Positions 1 to 18,164 of a stretch of DNA of 64,000 bases are shown here, piece after piece. Within the stretch, counting starts at the first letter, position 1, and the number at the start of each line of letters is the position of its first letter. This DNA comes from Pratylenchus scribneri (taxonomy: Eukaryota; Nematoda; Chromadorea; Rhabditida; Pratylenchidae), in contig JAQSEB010000023.1 of NCBI GenBank assembly GCA_030063045.1, forward strand, positions 2,728,001 to 2,792,000. The letters run 5' to 3'. A program made the position numbers and the translations under genes. Under the pieces are notes generated by a model. It worked only from the letters and a program-made list of their open reading frames with translations. It did not search any database and was not told the DNA's origin.

Positions 1-281
1 AGGATATATTCAACCAGAATTAGGGCTTGCTTGAATTTATTTGTAATTAATATTTATAATATAAATGAAAAAATTGTAATTGTAATTATTAACTTCATTC
101 CGGAAGGATTGTAATTGTATTTTCCGGAAAAAAATATAAATCAAAATTGTAAAAAAATGGGCAAAATTTGCCAATTTTTCGCCGAAAATTTTACAATATT
201 TGAAGATAGCTTTATTATTTTCAATAAAAATTGGATTTTATCCATCCTCAGAACTTTTAGCAAAATAATTATTTTTATTAC

Positions 282-431
282 TTCGACCAGCCATCCTGGG
301 AATGGACATTCCATGCTTGGAACCATTGTGGGGAATGTATTACATGTTGTGAAGGCATCGGGCGGATTCTTGGCAAAAACTATTCGAATAATTCCTTTTG
401 CCGCGGATGCATCATTTGCACTCATTTTCAA
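282..431 (-). CDS. Possible first exon of a gene running off the left edge
   Basis: An open frame with ATGs at 431 and 425 codes for about 50 residues beginning MKMSANDASAAKG. It ends at a plausible GT donor (81 in from the right of this line, position 281). Codon choice and residue mix look protein-like, but I do not recognise the family and could not find a convincing second exon in the 280 bases to the left edge. It lies about 150 bp downstream of adenosine kinase on the same strand. It could equally be a chance open frame. Confidence 0.22.
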
Positions 432-577
432 AAAATAAAAGAATAAATAATTTTGAATTAGAATGAAATTTGGAATTGAAATGGGGATTAAAGGCTTTTA
501 ATATTATTGAGACTTTGTTCAAATAGAAACAGAAATGAAATTTGAACCAATGGAAATTTAATTCAATTCAATTAAAA

Positions 578-1972
578 TTAAATGGGAAATGTGCATCCTA
601 TATTTTGGATTATTATTGCCGCCGCATAACATCCAAATTCAATGCATTTTTCCAGGCAATTTCCGTCTACCAATGCAGCCAAAAAACCTTTAAAAATATT
701 AAAATTTGCAATTATTTTGGAGGATAACCGCCGACAAAGGCATCGCCCGCCCCATTTGTGTCCACAAATTTGCCTAAGGGAATATTCGGTGCCGGGAATT
801 CTTTGACTTCTTTTTGTTCATTTTGTGCAACAATTATTGGCATTGGGCCCCGAGTGATTAAAACTAATCGATTTCTTTTGGAATTGGCCTAATATAAAAT
901 AAAAAATTCTTTAATATTATTTAAAATAATATTTAACCCTCTCATAATTGGCAATTCTTTGGGCAATTTCCCCCAAATTGTCCATTTCAATTCCATCAAA
1001 TAATTCATCATTTTCTTTTGCAAATGAAATCGCCTCTTCCTCATTCCCTGAAAATTATTTGTGTTTGCCTTTTTAACATTTCAATTGGACCAAAAAGGAA
1101 ATGCACATATGGGAGAATAATGGCCAATTCCCTTTTATATTCCCTGCAAATGTAGGCGGCACTCAAATTGAATGCAAATATTTTGTCATTTTCCAAACAA
1201 TGTTTGGCCAATTGGATTATTGCCTCAGGCGAAACGGGCAGAAAAAAGCCCTAAAATATGTAGGGGAAATAAAATTGGAGGAATATTCCTTACAGAAGTG
1301 TAAAAATATTGAGCATTTTCAATTATTTTGGCATCCAGATAATTTGGATGGAAATGATTGGCTGCACCCAAAAGGGCACAACATGAACTGTAGGATTATG
1401 GGGAAAATAATACTTTTGGATGGGATAAAAACCGATTCTCCCCATTCACTAAAGTGGCACATTTCCCTGTGGGCATTCCTTTGATTTGCCGAAATTGGAC
1501 ATCCACTCCGGCCTCCCTCGATTTTTGAATGAACATTTCGGCATGACCATCGTCTCCAATGGAGCCAAAAAAGGTGGCAAATAATTTATGTTGCCTTTAA
1601 TTCTATTCTATTAAATCTATATTATTTTGTCTGCCTTTTCTCATTTCCAATCATCCATTGGAATACGCGAATTGTGTTCAGCACTGAACCACCAACCAAA
1701 ATTTCCACGTTTTCTTTGGCCAACAATTCATCAAAACTTTAATATCAAATTATTTATTTGCTAAATTATTTAACAATTTACATTGGAAAAAAAAATTCCT
1801 TATTTTGTTCGGTCACCAATTTGGCCCCATTTTTGGCCAATTTATATTTTTCCAAGAATTCTGGCTCCACATTTGCCGTTATATCTTTTTGGAGAGTATT
1901 TTATTTTATTAATTTATTGTACTCACCCAAAAGAGGATTGCCAAGACCCACTAAAATTGTCCAGCCTTCCAT
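578..1972 (-). CDS. Adenosine kinase (PfkB family)
   Basis: Adenosine kinase phosphorylates adenosine to AMP with ATP, a cytosolic purine-salvage step. The start at 1972 opens MEGWTILVGLGNPLLG, which matches the family's N-terminal glycine-rich strand. Later exons carry the substrate-side GGSVLNT segment, a TFFGSIGDDGHAE segment and the PfkB signature DTNGAGDAF with its catalytic Asp near 735-760. The last exon (GFLAALVDG onward) ends at a stop at 578-580. There are about seven exons separated by short introns; the last intron joins GGC-G to GTTTTTTGG and keeps the frame. Length is about 340 residues, normal for the family. The next gene upstream, the M28 peptidase, is on the same strand about 170 bp away. 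I see no damage. Family identity is firm; exact internal exon edges were not all checked. Confidence 0.9.
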
Positions 1973-2144
1973 TTTGATGGAATAAATTAAAAAGGATAGA
2001 AGGAATTCTTATCAACAATTTAGCATTGAAATAATAAAATGAATAATCAATCGACCATTTAATTATATTGAAAGGGAAATGATTTAATGCTTTATGCAAC
2101 ATTAATTTAATAAATTGCTAATAATAATGTAATGGATTGATTGA

Positions 2145-5086
2145 TCAAAAGAATGGCTTCAAAATGTTTGTGGCACACAATACTGAATATTGAATGATGG
2201 TCAATTGAAGGGCCAATTCACCGCCCAATTCCTTCCTCTTTTCCGTATCCTTCTCTTTGGCCACTTGTTGAATCTGTGAATGAGGCCAACAATTTAATTA
2301 AAATTATTTCCATTTTCCACCTTTTGGCTGACGGCAGTCATCACCGATGTAGAATAATTGTCTTCAGCCGAAAGGGAAAAGAGTACATGTCTTTTTTCCT
2401 TCTCAATTTCCACCATCCCCTGGGCTGGATTCATAAAGCATTGATCCAATTTGCGCAATCTTCGATTCGCCCATTCCGGTTCGACCATTTGTGAATGCAT
2501 TTCGAATTGACGGGATTCTCGAACAAATTTTTGGCATTGACGTTCCAAATGAGCCATTTGGGTGAGGGCTGGGCCCATTTCCGATGGAAATTTGAAATTT
2601 AAATCATTGATGGATTCCCGGATTTTGGCCAAATAATCGAATAATAATTTTTGTGCAAAAGTTGTGGCATTTATAGGTAGAATTGGACTATCCGCAAAGG
2701 AACGGGCCATTTCTGCCCAATATTGGCCAACTGCTTTGTGGACCTTTTAAAATCATTGGGTACATTAAACCATTGTAAAATAAACCAACCGCCAAATTGT
2801 GATGGTCAAAAATGTGCTCATTGACAAATGGGACCTCATATCGGGAATGGTAAAGCGGATAACCATTCATTGCGTGCCATGATGCATTCCGATAAGTGAA
2901 ATCGACGACGGGAATGGCCAAGAAATTGAGGAATGACCTGAAAAACAATTAATTAATATTTTAATGGTTCAGGGATAGAATTGGCCAAATTTAAATTATC
3001 TCCATCTATTCATTTATTTTATTTTACTCACATATAATCACTGGCTCCTCCAGGCAATCCCATTCTGGGTATTTCTGGTAACCATTTATTGTCCGGTGGG
3101 AAATATGCTCGCCAAGAATCGAAGACCGTTTTTCTGCCCATTTCTCTTTCAACATTATTCGGATTCTCGACGAATTTGGCCGCATCCGTCACAGCTTGAT
3201 AGATGGAAGGGACAGTGAGTACATTACTGTGAATTCAATGTAGAACAAATTTAAATTAAATTTAATATTACAGTGTTTGATTTGCGGAAATCAAATCCAA
3301 ATTCAAATAGACGACTGCCCTATCTCGGAGTAATTCTGCGAATTCTTGAACGAATTCAGTCGAACTTTAAATGTAAAAATTGTTCAAATTTATGTCAAGA
3401 GCCAATTTCCAACCCAATGAGGCCATGTTCCTCCGCATCCCATGCACAAAAGACCAATGTCCTTTTTGGTCTCCATCCACTCTTTCGAATTGTTTCCGCA
3501 AATGCCCGGCCAATTTCAGCCAAAATTGCCGTACCCGAATTTGGGTCCAATGAGCCGAAAACCCATGCATCAAAATGGTTGCCCAACATTACCCAAGAAT
3601 CTGGCTCTTCACTTCCCTCAATTATGCCAATCACATTTTGTACCTTTCTGTGGAATTATTTTAAATTTATCCAAAAATATGGGCCAAAATGCCGACTTAA
3701 TTTCCAGTGAAGAATGTACTTCCACTCTCACTTTTTTGCCGCCACCTTTCCTTTGTCCAATTCGATAATCCATTTCCAATCCTCCTTGCCATTCTTTTGG
3801 CACTTTTGGCCCATCCATTCCACCCAAAATATGGCGCATATCACCGTAGCTGAGTGGTACCACCGGAATCGTGGGGAGCATTTTGTTGGCTTTCAACTGT
3901 AAAAATAATATCCATTTACAATCCTTCCGAAAAAATATATTCAATGTTATTTTGCCTACCTTTTCAATTGTTCTTTCCTTATAAAAATCATTTCGTGCCG
4001 GTAGCAATGGAGTCAATGCATCTCCATCTATTCGAATCAACGATCCTCGTTGCACTCCAACGCTCGGCATTTCATCCGTATTTGGAAAAACTATAATGAA
4101 TATTAATATATTTGTTTTTTTGTTGTGATCAATCAAACCCCCTTCAGGTCCATTCCAAATAACTTCGCCCGGATCACTGAACAGGATCACCCCGGATGCA
4201 CCCCGTTCTTGTGCATGGAACACTTTGTCACCTCGAAACAATTTCCCATAGCGAATAATGGCAATTTTGCCTGCAAAAATGATTGCTTTGAAACAAAAAT
4301 TTGCCGTCCAATTTGAACCTTTTAAATTTGATATACCAAATTCACTTTCCAGCCTTTCAAAATCTTCCCTTCGCCCATAATGGCAATAAATTGTTTCCCC
4401 TTCCACTGTTCCATTGGCACTGAATGCCACCCATTGGATGCTGGCTTTGTAGTCATTGCCTCCCTCAAATGGAAAATAAATAGAAAATTGGAAAATATTC
4501 ATTAGAAAAACCCCATCATGTGGCAGCAAATCCGGACTCAATCCCGTCGATTTGAAGAGAACATTCCCGTCCATTTCCGACAAAAGGCTAACACGATTTG
4601 GTGTGGTCCAGTTTGGGTAGGAAAGGAGAACATCATATTCGATCATTTGTACCCCTGAATTAATGAATAAATTGCCCATATTCTAAAAATACTTCCGATT
4701 CCATTTTTTCGCCATATTTCTACTATATTTTCGGCAACCCGCCGATTAGCCTCTGTCCCAGCCACGTGTGGCTCTTTAGTGACAAGCCTTAGGGTCGAAG
4801 CAATTCGTTCCGGTTCAATTGTGGTGAAAATTTGTTTTCGAATTTCTTTTATTTAAAATATATTAAATTACAATGCCCAAATATACAAATTTTTACCATT
4901 TGTATCATGTACTATATTGTGTTTAATATTCGGCGATTTTAATAGTGTATTTTGGCCATTTTTGTCAACAAAAAATGTAATAAGGAAAACGGCACCAAGA
5001 CAAAGTGTTGCCGTCGAAAGGATTTGACGAATTGAAATCCTCCTCCAAAGTGGCAATTCATTAATTGAATTTGAATTGTTGGACAT
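2145..5086 (-). CDS. Glutamate carboxypeptidase II-like M28 metallopeptidase (NAALADase family)
   Basis: This is a type II membrane peptidase of the GCPII/transferrin-receptor-like family, which removes C-terminal glutamate from peptides or folates outside the cell. From 5086 the N-terminus has a short cytoplasmic part, then one hydrophobic segment (LSTATLCLGAVFLITFFVD). An entry segment (EPHVAGTEANR), a PA domain (about 4320-4130) and the catalytic domain follow. Expected zinc and catalytic residues are all visible: the His and Asp of GNHFDAWVFGSLDP, the EE pair in AWDAEEHGLIG, the Asp in YLNLDL and the His in YHSRYE. The C-terminal helical dimerisation domain ends at 2145-2147. Because the catalytic residues are kept, it should be an active enzyme rather than a receptor-like relative. 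Exons are split by many short introns. The substrate cannot be told from sequence. Confidence 0.9.
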
Positions 5087-5574
5087 TTTTACTGAAAAAA
5101 AAACCCATAAAAGTGGAAGTGAAATAAGTGGGGAAAATTTATCAAAAAATTGGCAAAATTATTGGACCCAAAAATGCATCAAAAAGGTGATAAAAATGTC
5201 ATCTGATTTTGTCTTAAAGAACAAATATAATCAGCATTTAAAAATAATTCACTATTAGCTTATTAGCACTCATTCAAGTAAGCAAAAAGAAGGAGGAGGA
5301 AGGAGTGGCTTATTTTTGTTTGCTCAAACAAAACACATTGTTCACACTTTTTGCGAACGAAAAATATTAAAATGAATGATCATTCACCAAAATATTTAAA
5401 ATGAATTTATCAATTAAACAGAGGAAATATTCATTCATAAAATATACCTGTATTTGTTTATATGGGAAAAATACAAAACAATTTTAAATTCTCTGGGCAT
5501 TTTATATATAAATGTGACTAGATTCAGAATTAATTATGTGGTGGAGATTTCAAATAAGGAAATTGAGCATTAAT
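5087..5574. other. Intergenic, AT-rich
   Basis: This stretch lies between the peptidase start and the SIK kinase stop. It contains simple AT-rich sequence and a short purine run near 5285-5305. It presumably holds the kinase 3' end and the peptidase promoter. I see no gene, tRNA or repeat. Confidence 0.5.
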
Positions 5575-12634
<7,060 letters not shown>

Positions 12635-13376
12635 ATTATTTTGGCTATGGAAAATTGGCCTCCTTCAATTGAAGAAATGTTCAAATCGAGTTATTCTTTC
12701 CTACGGAGCATTTTTTGACAATAAAATTCAAATGAATTTTAGAAATAATATCTGAAATTTATATAATTTTGGATTATTTGGGAATTTTTTCCCAAAAATG
12801 GATTTCATGTTTTTTAAATGGGAAAATGTGGAGGAAGAATGGCTGGCTTTGCAAAAGAAAATTGGAGGCGGACAAAGTTGAATAAATATTCGGCCAAAAT
12901 TTGAATAAATAAATGCCAGCTGGATTCCATCCATTTTCCCACCCACATTTACGCAAAATGGGTCGGTCTACTTCTATTCCATCTATGCCTCTGCCTGATG
13001 CTGGGGGCCGTTCATTTGACGTAAATTTCCTCTTTGCCCCAGGGCAAATTATTTTTTTTTTTGTAAGGAGAAGGGGAGTGGCCAACAAATACTTTTGATG
13101 ATGATAATGAATAATTGGAGGGAATATTTGAATGAATTTGGCCTTAAAAAATGCGAACATTTTTTGCACTTTGAAAAATGGGAAAATATTTTCTGCATTT
13201 TTATGTCCATTTTTTTGTCTGGAATTTATCCAAAGAAAAAGGCCAATTTTTGGGTCGTCATTAATAAATGAATGCTTTGAATGGGGCCAATTGGGGGAGG
13301 GGAGGGAGGAGGGGATTGGGCCGATTGGGAGGAAAAAGATGAGTGAGGAATTCGATGACGCCAGCACCCAAAATCC

Positions 13377-13398
13377 GGGGGGGGGGGGGGGGGGGGGG
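13377..13398. repeat. Poly-G run (22 G)
   Basis: An uninterrupted G run on the plus strand in the noncoding stretch upstream of SIK. It is in the opposite orientation to the C20 run at 11440. It is quadruplex-capable on the plus strand. Confidence 0.95.
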
Positions 13399-15129
13399 AG
13401 GAAAAGCAGCAAAAGCAGAAAGGAAGGGGAAGAGGTTCCCTTTTAATTCAAAGAAGATCCAAACCAACAAGCATTTTGGCCCATTCATTCGTTCATTCGG
13501 TGTGAGGGATATATTGCCTTTGACAGCTTTGTTGGTTGTTCTTTTCCCTCCTTGGCCAATGCAATCGTCACCCCAGCAGCAGAGGGGGCCAAATCCGCCG
13601 GCGGCCAAAGGATGACTTGACTGGCCTAAGGCAAAATGCCCATGGCCCCTCCCTTTCCTCCATCCATTCAGCTATGGCGAATTGAGGGGAGAAAATGGAA
13701 TTTGCTGCTGTGCTTGGCAAAAGAAGGCGAACGCCGAACATTGGCCTCAACATAAAGCGCCGCTCGCCTCCACCAACATTGGGCCAACACTTTTATGGGA
13801 GAAAAGAGCTTCTGGGCGAATATGGCCATAGGCTTTCTTTTAAGCCAAACGATGGGAAGTAAAGGGGCCAAGAAAGAAAAGAGAGGTGGTTGGTTATTTT
13901 ATGAAGGGAAAAAGATGGACAGAAAGGGAGGAAATTAGAGGGGAAAAGGGTGAGAAAGAAAGGCCACAAAAACTTCAAAGGAAAGCATGGAAAAGAAAAG
14001 GCCAAGGCCCAACTTGTTTGAAAGCAACATATGTAAAAAAAGAATGAATTTCTTGGAAACAAAAATAATGTACGGTTCGGCAAATTATTAGTAACTAAAT
14101 GGGATGGAAGAAAGAGAGAAATGGAATGAAAGGTGGGGCCATTCTTCATTCAATATTATTGTATTAATAAGTTACGAATTTTGGTTAAAATTAAAAATTT
14201 GGTAGGAATATATCCGAAATTCTGGTAAGAGGTGTTGTAGATTTACTCAAATCTTTTATATATTTTTATATTGGATTGTGTGGACGCACATTTGGGTGGG
14301 AATGGGGTGGTTGGTTGGGTTGACACTATATTCCATTCCAAAATTCCCTTTCGTGTGTTCCTTGCCCGCAGCCACATTGTGCTGATTGCGCCGGCAGCAC
14401 TTAATGCGGCTGGCTGGGGGCTACGGCGATGATGACGTAGTCAGCTGGCAGCAATGGCGAAAAGGGGCTGGGGGGAAGGACTGCGGGAAAATGATGGAAG
14501 GGGGCAGAAGGGCAAATATTGAGAATAAAAAATAATGGAATGGAAAGTGAACAAATGCAATTTGGAAAATGGTAGAAGAATAGAACACCTTCCAAAATTG
14601 GAAATTGTGGGAATAATTTGTGCCTAAAATAAACCCTAAATTGAATTGGATTGAATTGTGCCATTTAATGCAAATTAGTCATTTAAGGGAAATGTAGGGA
14701 GGTTATTGATGTGATAAAGTTTAATCAAGTTCCAATCTTGGATTTTATGTATATTGGTAGAGGGGCTCATATGTATCAAATTAATAAATTTTGTATTAAT
14801 GAAGCTTTTTCCCATTGTTGAATATTCCAATTGAGGTATATACACATAATAGCGTCTGATTTTAATGGTGTTTAAATTATCTCATATATAGAAAAATATA
14901 ATTAATTATTCAATGATTTTAATAAAGTTATTAATGACGATAGTGGGAATATTTCCAATGGCAACATTGAAAATTGGAATTTGAAGGTTATTAATAAAAT
15001 AATGTTAATAATCTTTGACAATTGGACTCATTTGACGATGATTGAGAGGATTTTTCGGCCTTTTCTAAATTCTAAAGTCTAAACAGGAAAATGAGAATGG
15101 AGGAATTCTTTTGTGTTTGGCTATATCCT

Positions 15130-15155
15130 CCCCCCCCCCCCCCCCCCCCCCCCCC
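15130..15155. repeat. Poly-C run (26 C)
   Basis: The longest homopolymer in the window. It faces a G20 run 213 bp to the right (15369-15388), so the two could pair as a long hairpin stem in single-stranded DNA or RNA. Confidence 0.95.
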
Positions 15156-15368
15156 ACCCAATCATTTGACTTTTTCTATTAGTAATGATGGAGGATGGGA
15201 TATATTGTGGCCTCTGTCGACATTTTTGTTTCGTTTTTGGCAAAAAGGCCGGCATTGACAACTGACACTTTTTTGTGAATGTAGAGAGGAGAACGGGTGA
15301 ATGAATATAAATTGTCAAATGGAAGGCCAAAGAGCAATAATGTCCAAAGGAAGAGGTGGAAAATAGTT

Positions 15369-15388
15369 GGGGGGGGGGGGGGGGGGGG
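15369..15388. repeat. Poly-G run (20 G)
   Basis: An uninterrupted G run, the inverted partner of the C26 run at 15130-15155. Confidence 0.95.
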
Positions 15389-15980
15389 TAAGCCAACGAC
15401 GAAAACGGGCGGATAATTGCTTTTTGACGGAAATAATTTGTTCGGAAAGAAAAAATGGCGAATAAAATTTTATTAAAGTGAGAAGGAAATGTGGCAATGA
15501 ATACTTATTGGTGGCAAATACATTAAAATAAATGTATAAAAGTTGGCACCGGTATACGGTACATAAAATTGATATTCAAATGAATTTTTGGGTGATGTGG
15601 AAAATTTAAATTATTTTTTTTTTAAAAATTATTTGGCAAAAATATATGCAGAAAATCACATTTTCATCGGAGTAGAGGAGGAATAATCCTTGCAAATGGG
15701 TGCGGCATCCAAAATATTATTTGGTTGGCAAAAAGGCTTAAAGAAAAAGTGGAGGAGGTCGAAATGAGTTAAATGGAATTGCGTGAATGGTTTTGGCCAA
15801 AAATGCCATTCAGCCAATCCGAGAAGGAAGGAAGGAAAGTGGGGCCCATTTTCCTCCTTCCGGCAATGGCCTAAAAAGCCAAATGGACCGGAAAAGGAAA
15901 AGCATTTGGGAAAAGTGGGATTAAAAAATATTTGGCAAATGAAAATGGAATGAAATTTATTTCGATTTTCTTTAAATATA

Positions 15981-17245
15981 TTATTCCCATTGATGCCTCA
16001 ATTGGTTGAAATATATTTTGGCATGTTCTCCTTTTGGCTTCACATCCATATTCCTTTGTTGATTTCGCCGGATGAATTTCAAAAATCGAATATAAACAAT
16101 TAAAGTCACAAAAGTGTGCAAAAAGAGGAACTTAAAAAAATATTAGATAATTTAAATAATAGATGACCGTATCTGCCAAATAATAATAAAAAACATAATC
16201 CCGATTGGAAAGCATTGGCCGATATGAACGAATTGTGATGGCCGATGCAATGTGAAGTGCATAAAAAATGGCATAGAAAATGTCCAAAGGCAAAATCAAT
16301 TGCATTGTGAGGGAATTCTCATTCAGTTGATAATTTCGACTTAGGCTATAGGCATTCGAATTTTGGTGCAAATGTTTCCTTCAATTTTAAATTTTATTTT
16401 TAATAATTAATTAATTTTACTTTAATCGAATCCTCCCATTCATTTGAGTAATTCGCCAATCGGCAAATGCGGTGAAAATGACCAAAATTAGCAGAAAAAT
16501 ATTTAGATATAAAATATATTGGCCATTATAAATGGAAGTCATGAAAATGACTCCTTGGGGATGGCCAAAGTTTTTTTGATCAATTAAACTGGTCCAAATG
16601 ATTAGACTCAAATAAATTAATGAAATTAGCCACTGAAAATGTTAATTATGAATTATTTGTGGTATATTTTATTCACAATTATAATTGCCATTTTAATGCC
16701 CAATTTTTGTCCTTCTTGTTCGTATTTTTCTGCCAATATTGTGGCCCGAAGGCGTTCAATCATGACACAAAAATGTAAGGCCGGATAGGCGAATGAATAC
16801 ACATAATATGGGCCATAGAGACAAAATACCAACCAAATTGGGGTTAACAAATCGCAGGGATCAGTGTAGAGGAGGGTTAAAATCGAAAAGGGGAAAATTA
16901 GGGATGAATGATATTAAATATGTATATTGGCCATACTCGATATCGGAGGAAGCAACAAAACCAGGCAAAAGTGTGGATGAAATAGAGGAGAATGATATTG
17001 CCAAAAAGGAACTTAAAAATGGGGGGAAAATATTATTTAATAAAGGAAAATGGCACCAGCAAATTGCCATGTACAGCAATCCTATTTTGATGATATTTAT
17101 AGAGGAGAATGAGAATGGCCAACAAAGTGGCACCCAAAATGGCCAAATGGAAGTGGAGGAGGATCAAATCGGTGGAACTTTGAAGATAATTCTCAATGTC
17201 ATTGCAAAATGGAAGAAGGGAGGAGATATTGAGGGAATTGGCCAT
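15981..17245 (-). pseudogene. Sra-superfamily-like serpentine chemoreceptor, second intron lacks an AG acceptor
   Basis: A seven-helix nematode chemoreceptor related to the Sra/Srab/Sre group. The start at 17245 (MANSLNISSLLPF) is followed by helix 1 and the family's HGNL motif after it. Helix 2 is the exon FLFGNIILLYFIHTFAWF (about 17020-16937). Helix 3 carries the ERLRAT motif, followed by KYEQ. Later exons give helices 4-7, and the tail ends at 15981-15983. Splice joins agree with the paralogue at 61496-62800 except at one place: between the helix-2 exon and the exon beginning LLYTDPCDLLTP there is no AG dinucleotide on the coding strand (16861-16930), and reading through meets a stop. All other exons are open. 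Either this copy is recently inactivated, a base is wrong in the assembly, or splicing is non-canonical. The Sra group is a family-level guess. Confidence 0.68.
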
Positions 17246-18164
17246 TTTTGTGCTGAATGTTGAATTCAATGAGAATATTTTCACATGGAATGGGCAAAAA
17301 AAAGCATAAAATTGGGGCAAATTCTCTTTCGAGACAATTAAAAAATACAAATTTGGTGGCACAAATTCCATATTTATTAAAAGGCAATTCTACGAAGGAA
17401 ATATCATTGTTTAAAAAATTGAATTGCACACTTTTGGATTCAAGTCCAAATATAAATTTTTATTTAGAATAATTATTAAGATTTCCGGTCAAAATTGTTG
17501 CCAAATTGATTAATTAACACAATTTGGCCCGAAAATGTAGTTGGATTATTAAAAAAAATGAATGACAATGAATGAATATTGCGTGCATTAAATGTTGATG
17601 AATTTGAATATATTCCTATTTTATTTTCTCTCAACTTTGGACTGAATAATCTGGCTGAAATGAAGACCGCCAATTACCATAAAAATGATTATTTTATTAA
17701 AATTTGTTGGAATTGTGTGGATTGGCAAATTTTGAAAATTTAAAATTATATCATTAAAATTATATATTAATTTATTAAATGCTAAAATGTTAATTAACAG
17801 CCATCCTAAAAAATCGAATTTTCTGATCATCATTTTACTTTTAGTTTTTAAAGTTGAAAGAATTTGAATGAGGAGGAGGAAGAGGATCAAGTGCGCAAGT
17901 GGATCATCTCCATCCCCCCCCCCCCCCAACTCATTGACCAATCATTCTTTCTCTTTGCTTGTTGACCCATCCCTTCAATTCATAACAAAGCTTGTTTCCT
18001 GCCCAAATTCAAAATGAAGAAGAGTTCAACCTAATAAGCTTTCCATTTTTGAACAAGTTCATTGAAAGAAGGAATGGATAATTATTATTAGCCATCCCAT
18101 TCCCCGTTTCCATATTCCACCTATTCTTCTTTTATTTTCCATTCAACCTTAAATATTAATTAGA
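17246..18164. other. Divergent intergenic region
   Basis: This separates the Sra-like receptor (leftward) from the PAN/ZP gene (rightward), so both promoters should lie here. It contains a C14 run at 17914-17927 and AT-rich sequence. Short minus-strand open frames (17476-17941) show no splice structure or family resemblance. Confidence 0.5.
17914..17927. repeat. Poly-C run (14 C)
   Basis: An uninterrupted C run about 240 bp upstream of the PAN/ZP gene start. Confidence 0.9.

Larger units (their letters stand above)
12635..15980. other. Gene-poor 3.3 kb stretch with homopolymer G/C runs
   Basis: This lies between the SIK start and the end of the Sra-like receptor. Short open frames here are interrupted, proline- or glycine-run dominated, and show no splice pattern or family resemblance. 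The region contains G22 (13377-13398), C26 (15130-15155) and G20 (15369-15388), plus purine-rich stretches near 13860-13960 and 15740-15930. It may hold SIK promoter sequence or unrecognised noncoding transcription; I cannot support a gene. Confidence 0.5.

Noticed and set aside
12774..13615. Proline-rich or glycine-rich frames up to 212 codons around the G22 run
   Set aside because: Both strands are open because of the homopolymer; flanking residues look random and there are no splice signals.
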